A program made the position numbers and the translations under genes. DNA of 15,337 bases from Burkholderia gladioli (lineage in GTDB: Bacteria; Pseudomonadota; Gammaproteobacteria; Burkholderiales; Burkholderiaceae). Shown piece after piece: positions 13,814-15,337 of the stretch. The first letter of the stretch is position 1, and the number at the start of each line of letters is the position of its first letter. The stretch spans positions 1 to 15,337 of the forward strand of contig WNEB01000015.1 in assembly GCA_009914575.1 (NCBI GenBank), given 5' to 3'. A model generated the notes under the pieces. The model searched no databases. It saw only the letters and a program-made list of their open reading frames with translations, and was not told the DNA's origin.

Positions 13814-14383
13814 ATGAGCATCAAGTCCGACAAGTGGATTCGGCGCATGGCCGAACAACACAAGATGATAGAGCCGTTCGTGCCCGACCAGGTTCGCGCG
13901 TCCGAAGACGGCCGCAGGATCGTCAGCTACGGCACCTCGAGCTACGGCTACGACATCCGCTGCGCGGACGAATTCAAGATCTTCACGAACATCAATTCGA
14001 CGATCGTCGACCCGAAGAACTTCGACGAAGGCTCGTTCGTCGACTTCAAGGGCGATGTCTGCATCATCCCGCCGAACTCGTTCGCGCTGGCCCGCACCGT
14101 CGAATATTTCCGGATTCCGCGCACGGTGCTGACCGTCTGCCTCGGCAAGTCGACCTACGCGCGCTGCGGCATCATAGTCAACGTCACGCCGTTCGAACCC
14201 GAATGGGAAGGCTACGTGACGCTCGAATTCTCGAACACCACGCCGCTGCCGGCGAAGATCTACGCGAACGAAGGCGTCGCGCAGGTGCTGTTCTTCGAGA
14301 GCGACGAGGTGTGCGACGTGTCCTACGCCGATCGCGGCGGCAAATACCAGGGCCAGCGTGGCGTCACGCTGCCGAAAACCTGA
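13814..14383 (+). CDS. dcd: dCTP deaminase
   Basis: The enzyme deaminates dCTP to dUTP, feeding dTMP synthesis and acting in the cytoplasm as a homotrimer. The 189-residue product has the family length and motifs: SSYGYDIRC (42-50), [10 protein letters not shown] (111-120, containing the substrate-contacting Ser and Arg) and GYVTLEFSN (133-141). In the last motif E138 coincides with the catalytic Glu of E. coli Dcd. The glycine-rich tail GGKYQGQRG (175-183) is probably the lid that closes over the substrate. Nothing indicates the bifunctional dCTP deaminase/dUTPase form, but that cannot be excluded from sequence alone. No clear Shine-Dalgarno precedes the ATG. The gene is followed after 86 bp by a decarboxylase gene, with two stem-loops between. 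Confidence 0.95.
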   Translation: MSIKSDKWIRRMAEQHKMIEPFVPDQVRASEDGRRIVSYGTSSYGYDIRCADEFKIFTNINSTIVDPKNFDEGSFVDFKGDVCIIPPNSFALARTVEYFRIPRTVLTVCLGKSTYARCGIIVNVTPFEPEWEGYVTLEFSNTTPLPAKIYANEGVAQVLFFESDEVCDVSYADRGGKYQGQRGVTLPKT

Positions 14384-14386
14384 TCT

Positions 14387-14410
14387 GGTTGGATACTCGT
14401 TTTGCCAACC
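14387..14410 (+). other. First stem-loop in the dcd-decarboxylase intercistronic leader
   Basis: GGTTGG (14387-14392) pairs with CCAACC (14405-14410) around a 12-nt loop, four bases after the dcd stop. It is 12 nt upstream of the terminator-like hairpin. The segment between them (GGTTACCGGGTGACC) can pair partly with the left arm of the second hairpin. Confidence 0.4.
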
Positions 14411-14421
14411 GGTTACCGGGT

Positions 14422-14457
14422 GACCGCTGCGCTTGACGCGCGGCGGTCGTTCTTTTT
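14422..14457 (+). terminator. Intrinsic-terminator-like hairpin directly before the decarboxylase ribosome-binding site
   Basis: GACCGCTGCGC (14422-14432) pairs with GCGCGGCGGTC (14438-14448), 11 bp with one wobble and a TTGAC loop, followed by GTTCTTTTT (14449-14457). The T-tract merges into the Shine-Dalgarno TTGGAG (14456-14461) of the decarboxylase gene at 14470. It should end most dcd transcripts. Too little room is left after it for a separate promoter and leader, so it may instead act as an attenuator. Confidence 0.7.
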
Positions 14458-14469
14458 GGAGATTCGCCC

Positions 14470-15337
14470 ATGAAGTTTCGCTTTCCCGTCGTCATCATCG
14501 ATGAAGACTTCCGCTCCGAGAACATTTCGGGCTCCGGCATTCGCGCATTGGCCGAAGCGCTCGAAAAAGAGGGCGTCGAGGTCAACGGTCTGACGAGCTA
14601 CGGCGACCTGACGTCGTTCGCGCAGCAGTCGAGCCGGGCGTCGTGCTTCATCCTGTCGATCGACGACGACGAGCTGATGCTCGGCGAAACCGGCCCGGAC
14701 GGCGAACTGCCCGAGCTGGCCACGGCGATCATCGAGCTGCGCGCGTTCGTGACCGAAGTGCGCCGCCGCAACGCCGACATTCCGATCTTCCTGTACGGCG
14801 AGACGCGCACCTCGCGCCATATCCCGAACGACGTGCTGCGCGAGCTGCACGGCTTCATCCACATGTTCGAGGACACGCCCGAGTTCGTCGCGCGCCACAT
14901 CATCCGCGAAACCAAGGTGTACCTCGATTCGCTGGCGCCGCCGTTCTTCAAGGAACTGGTGAAGTACGCCGACGAAGGTTCGTATTCGTGGCACTGCCCG
15001 GGCCACTCGGGCGGCGTGGCGTTCCTGAAGAACCCGCTTGGCCAGATGTTCCACCAGTTCTTCGGCGAGAACATGCTGCGCGCCGACGTCTGCAACGCCG
15101 TGGACGAACTCGGCCAGCTGCTCGACCACACCGGCCCGGTGGCCGCGTCCGAGCGCAACGCCGCGCGCATCTTCAGCGCCGATCACCTGTTCTTCGTGAC
15201 CAACGGCACCTCGACCTCGAACAAGATCGTCTGGCACGCCACCGTGGCGCCGGGCGACATCGTGCTGGTGGACCGCAACTGCCACAAGTCGATCCTGCAC
15301 GCGATCACGATGACGCACGCGATTCCGGTGTTCCTGA
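14470..15337 (+). CDS. Orn/Lys/Arg decarboxylase (fold type I, PLP-dependent), 3' end beyond the window
   Basis: The first 289 codons are visible; the reading frame is open to the right edge. The product belongs to the bacterial AdiA/CadA/SpeC group, which decarboxylates arginine, lysine or ornithine with PLP, either for acid resistance or polyamine synthesis. A flavodoxin-like N-terminal wing domain (about 1-130) begins MKFRFPVVIIDEDF. The PLP domain then starts with SWHCPGHSGG (173-182) and contains FVTNGTSTSNK (242-252) and DRNCHKSILH (268-277), all signatures of the family. The PLP-binding Lys and the residues that set substrate choice lie outside the window, so substrate is not assigned. 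ATG at 14470 has TTGGAG nine to ten bases upstream, partly overlapping the T-tract of a terminator-like hairpin. Confidence 0.9.
   Translation, partial: MKFRFPVVIIDEDFRSENISGSGIRALAEALEKEGVEVNGLTSYGDLTSFAQQSSRASCFILSIDDDELMLGETGPDGELPELATAIIELRAFVTEVRRRNADIPIFLYGETRTSRHIPNDVLRELHGFIHMFEDTPEFVARHIIRETKVYLDSLAPPFFKELVKYADEGSYSWHCPGHSGGVAFLKNPLGQMFHQFFGENMLRADVCNAVDELGQLLDHTGPVAASERNAARIFSADHLFFVTNGTSTSNKIVWHATVAPGDIVLVDRNCHKSILHAITMTHAIPVFL

Overview
The window looks like chromosomal DNA from a high-GC betaproteobacterium, most probably a Burkholderia. Gene content, codon use and gene order (scpA/DUF3460, tamA-tamB, metG, OmpA-like lipoprotein, mrp/apbC, SOD-like lipoprotein, dcd, basic amino-acid decarboxylase) fit that genus; the species cannot be fixed from the sequence alone. 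Most of the window is core genome, so the unusual material is in the gaps between genes.

Layout. Positions 1-126 look like the terminal part of an IS5-family (IS903-like) insertion sequence running off the left edge. Positions 127-354 hold no gene. A minus-strand pair follows: scpA (355-1221), preceded upstream by a 62-residue DUF3460 gene (1226-1414). Reading the other way are tamA (1595-3505) and tamB (3528-7784), the two halves of the TAM envelope-assembly machinery. tamB converges on metG (8121-10262, minus). After a 506-bp gap come an OmpA/YiaD-type lipoprotein (10769-11419, minus) and, divergently, the Fe-S carrier ATPase apbC/mrp (12031-13119). Then follow a Cu/Zn-SOD-like lipoprotein (13243-13707), dcd (13814-14383) and the first 289 codons of an Orn/Lys/Arg decarboxylase (14470 to the right edge).

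Repeats. The most striking non-coding feature is a pair of near-identical elements of about 265 bp (7801-8068 and 11640-11904). They have 24-bp imperfect terminal inverted repeats, no credible coding capacity and several internal hairpins. Copy 1 is flanked by an exact 8-bp direct repeat. Removing the element and one repeat puts an intact bidirectional terminator directly behind tamB, which is good evidence for a MITE-like insertion. Copy 2 has a 5-bp flanking repeat and lies between the divergent OmpA-like and apbC genes.

Other points. The SOD-like lipoprotein has lost most metal ligands and the zinc loop. An intrinsic-terminator-like hairpin runs straight into the Shine-Dalgarno of the decarboxylase gene. 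Inverted repeats lie upstream of the OmpA-like gene. The IS end appears to sit just downstream of scpA, where related genomes (from memory) carry panC. I found no CRISPR array, tRNA, rRNA, phage gene or defence system.
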